Source: Platycnemis pennipes (lineage: Eukaryota; Arthropoda; Insecta; Odonata; Platycnemididae). Taken from it: a stretch of 64,000 nucleotides of DNA. A model generated the notes under the pieces. The model worked only from the letters and a program-made list of their open reading frames with translations, was not told the DNA's origin and made no database searches. Below are positions 11,001 through 23,000 of the stretch, piece by piece (positions within the stretch are counted from its first letter, which is position 1; every line of letters starts with the position of its first letter). The translations under genes were made by a program, and so were the position numbers. The stretch spans positions 94,135,470 to 94,199,469 of the forward strand of contig OW121848.1 in assembly GCA_933228895.1 (NCBI GenBank). The letters are read 5' to 3'.

Positions 11001-14000
11001 AAAATATTGAACTATCTCTGGTATCTGGATCCTCGGACAAGCGCGTATTCTTTACTTACCGGACATGTTCTATCTTCCACTCACAAAATACTTTTTTTCC
11101 ATTGAAATTTGTTTTCAGCTCTTCGTATTTTCTGGTGAACTTCATCCCTTATATTTTCCCTCCATCCTTCACGCTTACCCTATCAAATCCAACAAAAATG
11201 CACTCGGAAGCTCAATGGCGTCTTCTGCTTACTAATACTCATCTATGTTTCAATCCAGAGTCTTATTGACTGTAAGTACCCCTCCAATCTATCCTTTAAG
11301 CATCTGTTTCTTTCTCATTAGAATTACTCATATTTGCTAATTTCCTAATATTTGACGTTTATTATTTGTCGTTTTATGAATATAAATAACTTTTTCCCTT
11401 CTCGTGGCTATTCATTTTTTCTCTTCTATTACATTATGAATCATAAGCATAGTTTTAATTAATCATTGCTGGGCCAGTGGGACAAACAAAAGCTTTAATG
11501 ATAGAGACGAGACCTGAATGGTTTAACACTCCGTTTTTCTCACGCTCCTTGTATATTTCCAATACACACGCACAGATTCACAATGAATAGCACATATTTT
11601 TTCATTTTTCCCCTCTCCTCCATTCCTGATAGCACGTTCGCCACTTTTTTTTTCGTTTATTAAGTCCTCCAACCACACCTTCTAGTCGTGGGTCGATTAG
11701 TATTGAAATAGATCATAGTTTTCGGCATAAAACTGTAAAAGTTTACTCATTTTAAAGAAATGTAATGCCAACCCGTGCCGATGACAATTTATGGTGCTAA
11801 CACAATTTGAATCATTGAATTGGGTCAGTTGGTGATAACGCTTGTGATTTGACCGCAGTAGGTTATAAGTCCCACTTTGTATCGTACGATTCCGCAGCGA
11901 GGAATGTTTCTATTAAAATATTTCGTGAATATGATTTACTGAAGTCCTGAAGGTCAATTTCCTTGCAGCAGTAACAAAAACTGTGAAAGTGAGGAAGCCT
12001 CCTATCTTGGATTAATAATTGATAATCAGGTAAGTTTCAAAATTTATGTTATAATTATTGCCAAGAAACATTTACAATTAAAGCGCAGCTATCTCGGACA
12101 CTGAGGAATAAAGTTACCGCACTGGATATATATAACAAAATATGTCTTGAGAAACAGCCACTATAGTGGACTAAATATATCCTTTGGTGCGAATAAGCCG
12201 GGACATTTACATGCATTGAGGACAGGCGCCCTAATGCGGCGCCGGCATGCTGAACAAATAAAATCTAGAAAAAATGATGGGCTTCGAGATGAAAGTAATT
12301 AGGTCAATGCAAAACTCAAAACTCTGGAAGAAAATACAAGACATACATAAGGTTGAAATTAGATAACCCGGTAGTAGTAAAGAAACAAACATATGAAGTC
12401 TGCAACGATGAAATCAGCAAAAAAAAAGAGTAATGCAATAAATATATAATAATTGTAATAAACTATTTGGAGTGAGGATGGAACTAAATAGTTTCTTCTT
12501 TCAGTTAGCTATTCCCTCATCAATACTTTTTAAAATGGTTTGAAAAAGAAAAGAAAAATGACTGCATAAATGATTAGGCCGTTCGTATTCAAATGACGAT
12601 ACACGAGCCTTTCGATCTTTAACTACATTATTTTATACATACGATAGTAATTAAAGATAATTTTTATGGAAAATATAATATATCACATCAGGTGATAATA
12701 ATAAAACATCTTAAATGGGGCGATGTAGGATATTCCAAGCCTCCCGCGTGAACGGCGGTGAAATTCACATTAATTGCCATGCGAAAAAAATCACCTGGAA
12801 TGGAACCACGGACCTTTGGCTTTTCGGGCCACTGCGCAGACCACTACGCTACCAAGGATCCCTAAAATTGCCCTGCGAATTAGGGATCCTGGGTAGCGTA
12901 GTGGTCAGCGCAGTGGCCCGGAAAGCCAAAGCTCCGTGGTTCCATTCCCGGTCCAGGTGGATTTTTTTGCATGGCAATTAATGTGAATTTCATTGGGGCG
13001 AGATTTAGACAAAACAGTCTCTTCTAACATCTTATCCCTCGTCAAAATATTTACATAAAACATATGAGTTTACATGACATGCACCATTAAAATCTGGGGT
13101 GAAAAACATAAAGATATGTAAAAGACAAAAAAAACAGAGATTCTCTTCAGCTTACGGGTAGTTCGTTCCATTCGCGACATGCATTGACAATGGTCATCCG
13201 GTGAAGTGGTATTACCAGCTTTTGATATCCCCGCGTTTCATGGACATTTTTCTGAGTTATTCAAAGAGGTATTTGCGCGTTTTAGTGCTCAGAATTCGAT
13301 AAGAGAGAGTGTATGAAGTTGACATCTGACTTAGACGTTAAAACTCAGTTTTAAACAAGATAATTCATTTATGTGCTGGGTGATAATATCTGATATCTGT
13401 ATATTGAAAATGAATCTTGTGCAACCATTCAAAGAGCGGTGAAGTTTTAATGACAGCTGTTGTGATAGCCCTTGATAAACTATATCGGAATAGTCGAATT
13501 TCGATAAAAGTAACACTGGAAAATTATTTTCCAGGCTGGCCATGAAATAGGACTGAGTGTAGGTAAGTCGAGTAAAGGTAAACTTTGATATATACTTCTC
13601 GTAGCGTGGCAAACGCGCATCCATGCATTGAAGTGCGCCCTGATATGGCGCGAATGCTGAAACTCTACGCAGCGGCTCCCGAAAGATTTTCATTATTAAT
13701 TACTACTCATAAAATCAACTAATATTATTTCACTTCGATATCCACAGTTTATGCATGACCCTGAAGACGCTAGATGGATGCAGATGGTGAAGCGGGTGGA
13801 GAATCTAAGTGGTTGGTAATATGGCGGGAAGTTACACAGGGTCCCGTTTTCCCATTTTACACGTAATAAGAGGGAATTTCTGGGTGGGCTTGATGCAGGA
13901 ATACATAATATACAGAGGGTAACTACTAAATAGGTAGGGAAAGGATAATCAAGCTCTAGTTAGATAATGCCTTTCGCATGGAACTTGACGTGTCACAAAA

Positions 14001-17000
14001 CCAGTGAAAAAGACGTGAAATGAGGATAAACCATAAGAAAACAAAATTAATGAGACTTAATTAGAACAGGGGAGTCAAAATTGAGGCTGGATGTAGGACG
14101 GTAAAAACATGAGCAGGTGGAACAATCTGTGTATCTGCAATATGGCTATCTTATATGGAAGAGAAGGAGTGTAGAACCTGCGAAGTTCAAAGAACCTGCG
14201 AAATTCAAAAGAAAATCAATCACCTTGGATAAAAGAGGCTTACTCGCAGGAGAGAATCAATGATAGGGGTACTGAACAGGAACAATAAGAAAAGATTAAT
14301 GAAGACTATGTTACGGAGTGTTGAATAGTATGGTGACAAAACGTAGACATGATGAACAAAATGAATATAGTCTGTAGGAGTTTGAGACGTGGTTGTGGAG
14401 AAGATTGTGAAGTTAATAGGATGACAGGCAAACGAGAAATTGCAGTAAATGATAGCAGAGGAGAGGAATTTGTTTGAGGAAATAATGAGGAGTCAGATGG
14501 ATTGGGTAGAGGAGGTAATAAAAGGTGATAATGCTTGGCAGGGCATGCTGGAGGAAAGAATGATGAGTAACCGAGGAAAAGGAAGTAGGAGAGTCTTTGC
14601 TTGGAATGATGAGAGGCATGAAGTAGCCAGAGCTAAAGAATAACATTGCATGAAATTTGTTGTTCCCTTTAGCATAGGAAGTATTCGATGTTTGTCAAAA
14701 TCCATCGAAGTCGAAAGAGCACAAAAATGATAATGATCTTTTACGGGAACTATTAGTAGGTAAACTTCACCGCTTATAGTATATTGTTTGTTTGATACCA
14801 GTCTTGGTATCCTGACAAAAGTTGCCGTCTTCGTAAACCATTCGCAGTGACGAAATCATGCCCTTTTTCCAAAAGAGTACTATAAATCATTACCTCAAAA
14901 CACTCGTTGAAAACTTACTGTGCTGTCCCGTATTTTCGCCGCAAAGCTCAGTGAATCCCAGGTTACCACTTGATCCGACAGATGGCGATGATACCGTGAA
15001 GCCGTCTCTATTGCAGAAATATGCTGGAAACCTATTCTGGGTAGGATCTGCGCCAACTATCTCTGGTTGAGCCAGGGAAAACCTTTCAAAGTCTAGTCTG
15101 CAATAATGGATGTAATTGATAAATTAAAGTGGTGATGAAATAGACATTGAAGGTTTAAAAAGAAGTTAATTTCTCATATGAATCTCGCACAACAAAATCA
15201 AGAAATCCATGACAAAATATTAAATATGCAAACAAATTATAGGAAAACATCTGAAGGACTTGATCCCTAAAGTTGAAAACTTTTGGGACAAATGTGAACT
15301 TTTTTGGGGAGTCATTTTTAATCACAAAATAAATAATTCTTAAATCCACCAACGTCCACCGGTATAACTGGAAACGAAGGTCAAAAATGACTAAGTGATG
15401 TTTAAGGGATTAAATGAAATAAAAATAATGTTCTTTAGGGGAAACGTATCGTATTATTACCTCGTGAGCTATGCGGAAGTTTTTTGCCACTGGGAAATTT
15501 TCAAACTGGCGATAACTGACCCCTTCCCTTCTCAGAACAGTAATAACTGTCAGAGAGATGGATGAGTCCAGGGTTTCCATTTCAAAACGATTTCTTGCAA
15601 ATTCAATCTTTAAGACTTTGTCAGAGAGTTGATCAGATACGTAAAGAATTGCTGCACTTCTTCAGAGAGTTGATCAGATACGTAAAGAATTGCTGCACTT
15701 CTTCAGAGAGTTGATCAGATACGTAAAGAATTGCTGCACTTCTGTTTTACACACTTATTGACCATATAATTTTTTTCTAATGCAATTTTGATAATTATAT
15801 GTAAACAAGAGGATAGTTATATACATAAAACGGTAAATTACTCGTATACCAATGAAATAAAACATCTTTGACACATACATTGCCATTTTGAAGGTTTTAA
15901 AAGCTTTTATATTTAATAAACATTCCTTCCTAATAACTGCCTTTATAGAAAATGCCTTTGTTTTTTTAGTCAGACGCGTTATCCGATAAACGGATCGACG
16001 GATGCACGGACCCTGATGATGGCATAAAGTGCCGAAACTACGGACTGGTGTGGTTTTTAATGAAAGCCGTGGAATTGCACAAATCTTATTTCTCTGTTCT
16101 TCTTTGAATTTGAATATTAAGAGCTTCCTTAAAGTGAGTGCCTCTGCCATAATGGCCAACAAGTCTTAATGTTGAGAAGCCAGTAAGCTCATCCACCCAA
16201 ACCACTGTTTTCTGAGTCATGATAGTATTCCTCATCTTCATCATCTCGTCCACCGTATTCACGCGTGTCTCTCCCCAAGCCTCCCTTTCTCCAATGCATC
16301 ACTACTCAGCCACGAAATTCCTCAAAGAGATAGGGTTGATGACTTGACTCGAGTGATGCCTTCATATTCCCAGAGTCCAGTTTAGAATGTCGGGAGTGGC
16401 TGAGGTTTTTCATTGGAATACCGGGCCCCACTTCGGTTCAGTATTGAGGAACTTGCTGTTCAGTAATCCGTAGGTTGGACTGGACGTTAAATCATAGCCC
16501 TCATGGCGTCTTTCGCTAAGGTAGGGCTGATGCCCGCCCCAGTTTTCTCCCCGCCCTCCGCTCCATAAAAAATCATACCCTCAACTCATTCCAAGTACCC
16601 ACAAATGATTAATGGTATAGATAAATTAGTGGTCGTTCGCCTCTCCTAATAACATCAAAAATCGATCCATAATAGTTTGGAATATTCGATACTAATAATA
16701 CCTCTTTCATGAACCAGTTCTACGTACAATTGCCAGTTTTTAAGTATACTAGATTCACCGACGCCCAATGAGTTCCTCTGGGGCTTCACACCTCACATTA
16801 TTACGAGTATTCCATCATCAAGGTGCAGTCATTGAACAAGTCACCTACAGCCTCGTTACTCGTCCTTCACACCATCATCCTTAAAACCATACACGGTATG
16901 TAAATCATACGTGGATTTGAATTCTTGCTACTTTAACGAGCTCATTATAATTTAGGGAACATAAATTTGAAGTCACTGTTACGTTAGGTTCCTTATTCAA

Positions 17001-20000
17001 GATTAGCCCCACACTCGGAATAATGTTCCCCTTTTTACCAGGAAGAAATGTATTCTCTCGCCGACCGTGTTTCAAGCATACACACGCATCTAAACCAATT
17101 AATAATCTAGACGCCCTGGGTTTCAATTCTAAAAGAGTCCGCTTCGCAATTATCGCATTCATATACAATTTTATTGGGATCACTTCCTAAGATAAAATCA
17201 AACATATTATTGTGAAACTGATATGATTCCAGGAGGGTTACTTGGGTGAGAAGGGGATTGTATGCATCGACAATTTCCAGTATGTAGTCCTTTGAGCTAT
17301 GCTTCAAAATACTGTTTAAAAATACTTTGATCGTATTGGTACTCAAATAAAAATACAATTATCCATTTATTCCTCCAAAACCAATCCACGTAACAATCGA
17401 TACTCTCTGATGATCACTGATAATAACTATACTATTAAAAATTATTTTCAATTCTACTAAATTACTCTATTACAATTATCTTTTTACATCAAACTCTACT
17501 CCTATTAACCACCTTTAAATATTATTTCATCAAAATTAAATAGCCATTTATTTTATTTCTGGAGTAACGTAAATTTAGGAGGCCCAAAATATGTTTCAAA
17601 GCCCTCATATTCATTACCATAGACCGTAGTGGTGAGCGAGTTATGATTTTCGGTGATGAATGAATGAAAATACTCTCTTACCTTAGTTGAGTAACTCTGC
17701 GGTCATAGACATTCACTCTTAGAGAGCAGTATGCTGGTATTTGGTTTGGTTGAACAAAATACGAAACTCTCTCTGAAGTAATGTTTCCACAAGTGTATGA
17801 AACTAAAATCAAAAGAGAAGGATCTTTCAGTTACCTTGGATTGCAACGTGACAGTGAATAAGTGGTGTTCACGCTTACGTTGCATTACAGTAAAGATTTT
17901 TTCCTTTAAAATAATTGTCACAAAATTAAAAAACACTGATGGGTGAATTATTGCGTGCATTTTTCTTCCTCTTCCATGATGAGAACTTTAAACTTATTTT
18001 CAATTATTTAGACACTTCCACAATATTGATAAAAATTGTTTTTAAGCACAAAGGAAGTAGTGTTAAAACGTAGAGAATGAACATTTCACGCAAAGTGGAC
18101 TCACCATTTTTGTATCTGAACATTAAGTAAACTGAAAAATACATTAATACTCTGCAGTTACACTCGCAGTGAAACGTTTCACTCGCTTTTCACTTGATTC
18201 CAACTCACCCGAACAGCACACACCATGACCCAAGGGGCATGAGCCCACACTTCTTCCTCCCAGGAGCCAACATTCTTTCCAACTCTTGCAAGTTCCTCGG
18301 TCATTTCCATTTTCACATCGTTGATTTCGAAATTTCAGAGTTGCCAGGAGAACTACGAAAAACAAGGCACAGATACTCAAAGAAAAGTATTTAAAAAAAC
18401 TCTAAATCAATCATTGAAATAGAATGTATCAGTTCTTCAAGTAAAAAATAGCTTTAAAAAATATCCAGTGAGACTAAAAAGAAAAAAGGAATCCACAAAT
18501 TAAATTTAAAATGGTCATAAATTAAAGAATTGGTTAAATTAGTCAATTGTCCCGATAGTCAATTAGTCAGTAAACTGTCAAGAAGAGCGTATGAATAAAC
18601 ATGGTTTAAATGTTTGATTTCAAATGACTCCATAATTTGTTTGAGTACAACAATAGCACTCTTGCATGGTATTACATTTTCACGAGTTGGAGAGAAATTA
18701 CTACAGCTAATTGAAGGGTGTACTATCTTAAGTAGAGATTTTTTCACGAGGAAATGAAATGCGAAAAGAATAAAGGAAAAATAGTAAAAATAACTACTGA
18801 ATATTGCTGTTAGACAACTTGAAATGAATGAAATGAAATATTTAGGCAAAGTTCAATTATCATCCTCGAAACAGCGCACAGGAGCATCTGCTATCATTGT
18901 TATGCATTTCATATCACTTTCACTTCCAACGTTTCGCTAAGTGATGACCATGATAGCCAGGGCAGTAACTGTCGGCATGCCCACCCAAAGGACATGGGTT
19001 CGAATCCCGCCTCGGGCATGAATATCATGTTTGTCTTAGCATTGGGCTTGGGATTTCAATAACAAATTCAAAGATACACTAAAGTTACACTATTGGGAAC
19101 TCCCTAAACCTAATTCCGCCTCTACGTTTGCAACCTTCATCCAACGCATCTTCCGTCATCACACCGACTTTCGACGATTGAAACATATGACCTAAATCCA
19201 TAATAAACCATGTGGTTCCCTTAAAATATCCGGATACATGTATGACGGTAATTACAATCTCATTAGGTGACTCATAAATGAAAGGAGCCCTCTGTCGTTG
19301 AAAGATTTTTTCACATTTATATATTCATTCACTGATTTTGGGAGCGTGAATTCCCGATTGCCACACACTTTTCTGCGCCTCAGTTCAAATAAAGGTAGCA
19401 TCGAATTCTGGCAGAGTAATAGCTTATCTCTCCCTTTAGTAGCCGCTTTGGAAAAATCGCTATCACATTAATACTCCTTGGTTCAAATCCGGGAGGCACT
19501 TCTAAATCAACGCAATGAACATATGCCATGCGGCACCGTTGTCATTAAGGTAAGCCTGTGAAAACAATGATGTGTATCAGAAATAACTCTTATAAGAATT
19601 ATCCACCAATAATTTTATTAGATATCGATTAGCACTTAGCCGTCATAATTATTTGAATGCTGGTAAATCTGTAAGCGGGACAATGAAGCTATTCCTCAGG
19701 ACTCCTACGATTGAGGTGTAATATTGTAGAACAAGGTCAGAATAATTAATTACCTAGCTGTGTTTGCGTGTGAAATGTATCAAATATTACCGAATAGAAA
19801 GATTAGGAAGTGATGTTTGCTGATTTTTGCCCTAGTACTATTTGTCTGTCTTTTGTGTACGGTTAAGTATGTACTAGAAGGTTAACGTACATAAAATTAG
19901 GGATAATCAGGCACGAGGTTTATATTGTTTTCCAAGTATTTTAGTGAAAATTTCTAACTAAAGGAGATCGTTCCAACAGATAAGTTAACAGCATCGTTGT

Positions 20001-23000
20001 CCACCAGAAAAACCATATTTGCAACATCAATGATAATTGAAACAGTTCTGGGAATATTGGTTTTAGCACATCTCAAGGATCAGTGCCAAAAAGTGAGCCG
20101 AAAGATTATGCTTTAAAAAGAGTTAAAAAAGTGAGGCGAAAGATTCTGCTTAGTATTCGAGTGGAGCTTCGCAGCAGGCTGCGTATGATGTCACATAAAA
20201 TGGGCTAGACGAAAGAAACATTGAAGGGGGACATCCTAGTTAAAATACACCACATTATTCCTCTGAAGCGCACATGACATAACTTGTTCCTTCTCGTGTA
20301 GATACGCAGAGCTCGCGATTACCGTCCCAACGACTCGCTCTAGCTGTTGAGACTAGCATCTTAAGCACAGGTAAAGTTTGAAGAATGCTGATCCTGTGGT
20401 TTCTCCCCGATTTTTCCAATAAAAAAACAAACACGAAAAATCGCGCAAACGCACGCGCACTGATATTCCGTGATCGCGACCCTGATTGCAGGGAATCTTT
20501 GGGCATAGAGTGACATCGCTGTACCTGATGCATTTTTGAACGGAAGAAACTAAAATAGAACCATGGGAATTGAAGGAACCTTGGCGGCACAAGAAATACA
20601 CTTCTCTCTTCCATACTTTTGCAGAAACTAATCTTTTGTGGCAGATTTCCATTGCAGTATGTTACCTTAAAATATACACAGATGAGACACGTATTTTTAC
20701 ATCCGAAAACGACTTCAATGATTGTCTAACTTCCCGTATTATCAATATACTTCCGATATTTATCACCGCTAATTCACTGTAAAAAGTAGATCTGATTTTA
20801 AGGTACAAAAGTGATCTGAATTTCAGATGCAACAATTTTAAGACAGGGTATGTTGAATTTCAGCAGTAATATCTTGTCTAAAAATAAGGCAGGTGAACGA
20901 CTGAAAATCAGACCAAGTGGACTTATTTTCAGATAGGCCTATGCTGAATTTAAGACAGCCCTGGTCTGGTAATAATGCGGGTTGCTATTGAAATTCAAGC
21001 CTACTCTGAGGGGATGTCTTATTTTAAGGCAGGTGCAGGACTGAAAATCACACCAGGTGGGACTTATTTTAAGATAGTCCCATGCTGAATTTAAGACCAG
21101 GGCTGTCTTAAATTCAGCATGGGCCTATCTAAAAATACGTACCACGTAACAATGCGGGTTGCTATTGAAATCAAAGCCTACTTTTATGCGATGTCTAATT
21201 ATAAATACTAGATATTTAAACACTTCACACGAACACAAACCAAAACCCTAACGTTTCATATTTTTATTCGATGATACTGTTTCACTGACTAAATTCTTCA
21301 ATAGAGCAAACGTAAGTCATAGAATTTCCATTGAAAAAGATTCCACGACTGAAATGGGAACACATGGACAATAACTTCAAAGATAATATGAAAACGTGTA
21401 CTTTTATTGGAAACAAAGTAATCCATACAAAGTCTTCGATACCACAGATGTGTGCTAGTATCTTCAAACCTAAGCAGGAACTGTCACTTGATGAGGGCGA
21501 CTATTTTTTAGTTCTTACAACCCTGCCACGTAGACAAAATAAGGAAGTTTACTCTCAGGATACGTCACTCAGACACTACTGGCTCCCTTCTGCAAATAAA
21601 GTAAGTATCATTGCCACATTCTCACACCATTAACTCATCGCACGAAACTTATTTCATCTACTTACGATGAAATTTGACTAGACTTCGAATTTTACTTCCT
21701 TACGCTTCGTAATTCTTGTTGGCATCCTGCTCCCTGAGGTTGAATGAAAAACACTGCGTTTTGTTTATCCTGCTCCCTGGTTACGCTCCGCCCATCAGTA
21801 TCAGATCTGAATTTCAGATCACAACCATCTTATTTTCAACATGCAGTGGTTATGGTCTTAAAATAAGACGGATGTGTGTCTGATTTTCACGCATCGTGAG
21901 TCTTAAATTCAGACCACTACCTTAAAATCAGACAGCGCTTAAATTCAGATCGCACTGAAAATCAGATCAACTTTTTACAGTGTTAGTCATCCACCTCCAT
22001 GTCAATGGACATTGGAACGTTGGAAACTAGTCAGAGGGAGTAGAGCAAAGTTCTATACACCCATCGGATATGCCTCATTGTGAGCCACTTTGAAAGTATT
22101 ATCCTTGTGGTACTTGGTGTTTGACGCCGATACTTTATGGAAGTCCATTAGAGAAGTAGGTTAAAGAATTTAGCTTTCCAAGGTTTAAATGGTATATTTA
22201 CGATCAGTTCCGCTGCACTGTAGCGTAATCAGATATTACCCGATGATGCTACACTATTGCAAAACTAGTCGCAAATAATACCATTACAAGAGAGTGAAAA
22301 GCTTAAGTATTTTACCTGATTCTCCATTATCCTGGAGGTCCGAATCCGTCAAGTTAGTTGATTAAATTTTGCAAAATGCTTAGTGTCCATTACGCTTAAT
22401 TTTATTAAGCCAAAACTGTTTTAGTTCTTTAAAATAAAATGACCAGCACTTTCGAAAGCGCTGGAAGCTGTGATTTTATAAACGCTTTTCCTTTTCATTT
22501 TTTCAATCAGATTACCGAAAGAAATCGATCATAACCTCTCCTCTTTTGCTGCGGAAGACATCATAATGATTTCGCCCTGTTACGCACTAACTTGTATCAT
22601 TTCAATACACAGTCTGCCTTTTCCCCATTCTCATATTCCTTCTAGGAGGAGTTTACTCCCCTCAGCGTTTCCAACACACGCATCTTTATTCATGTACTAG
22701 CGCACATTTCACTGAACTACTTTCGAATTCTGATAATAAATGCAGTCATGGATGCACAAACTGGCATCCGAAATTCAATATTATAAAACGCTGATATGGC
22801 AGGTATTGAAGATTCGCTAATTAATCGATCTGAAAGTTTGAAATGGATAGGTCATACGAATGTGACTTCGTAATTTGAATTGAGAGCTTTACGAAACCAT
22901 AACCCTAAGTTTACGTTAACCCTAAGGGCCAATTAGTTTACGTTCACCTAAATTGCAGTTTATTTCCATATAGGATCGGATCAAGAGACCTGAAGCTTAG

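Noticed and set aside
18144..18380. Stand-alone 78-codon gene with its own signal peptide
   Set aside because: It would start at TTG, has no ATG before an in-frame TAG, and contains both an acceptor and a donor that fit the CUB gene.
18950..19040. True tRNA gene at the GGTTCGAATCC box (also 29037, 31980, 43410, 44200)
   Set aside because: No cloverleaf with a proper acceptor stem or anticodon arm is visible, and several copies share 3' SINE sequence.
20255..20652. Overlapping minus-strand frames of about 100-120 codons
   Set aside because: Two frames overlap over the same DNA, with no family motif, no splice pattern and no conserved composition.
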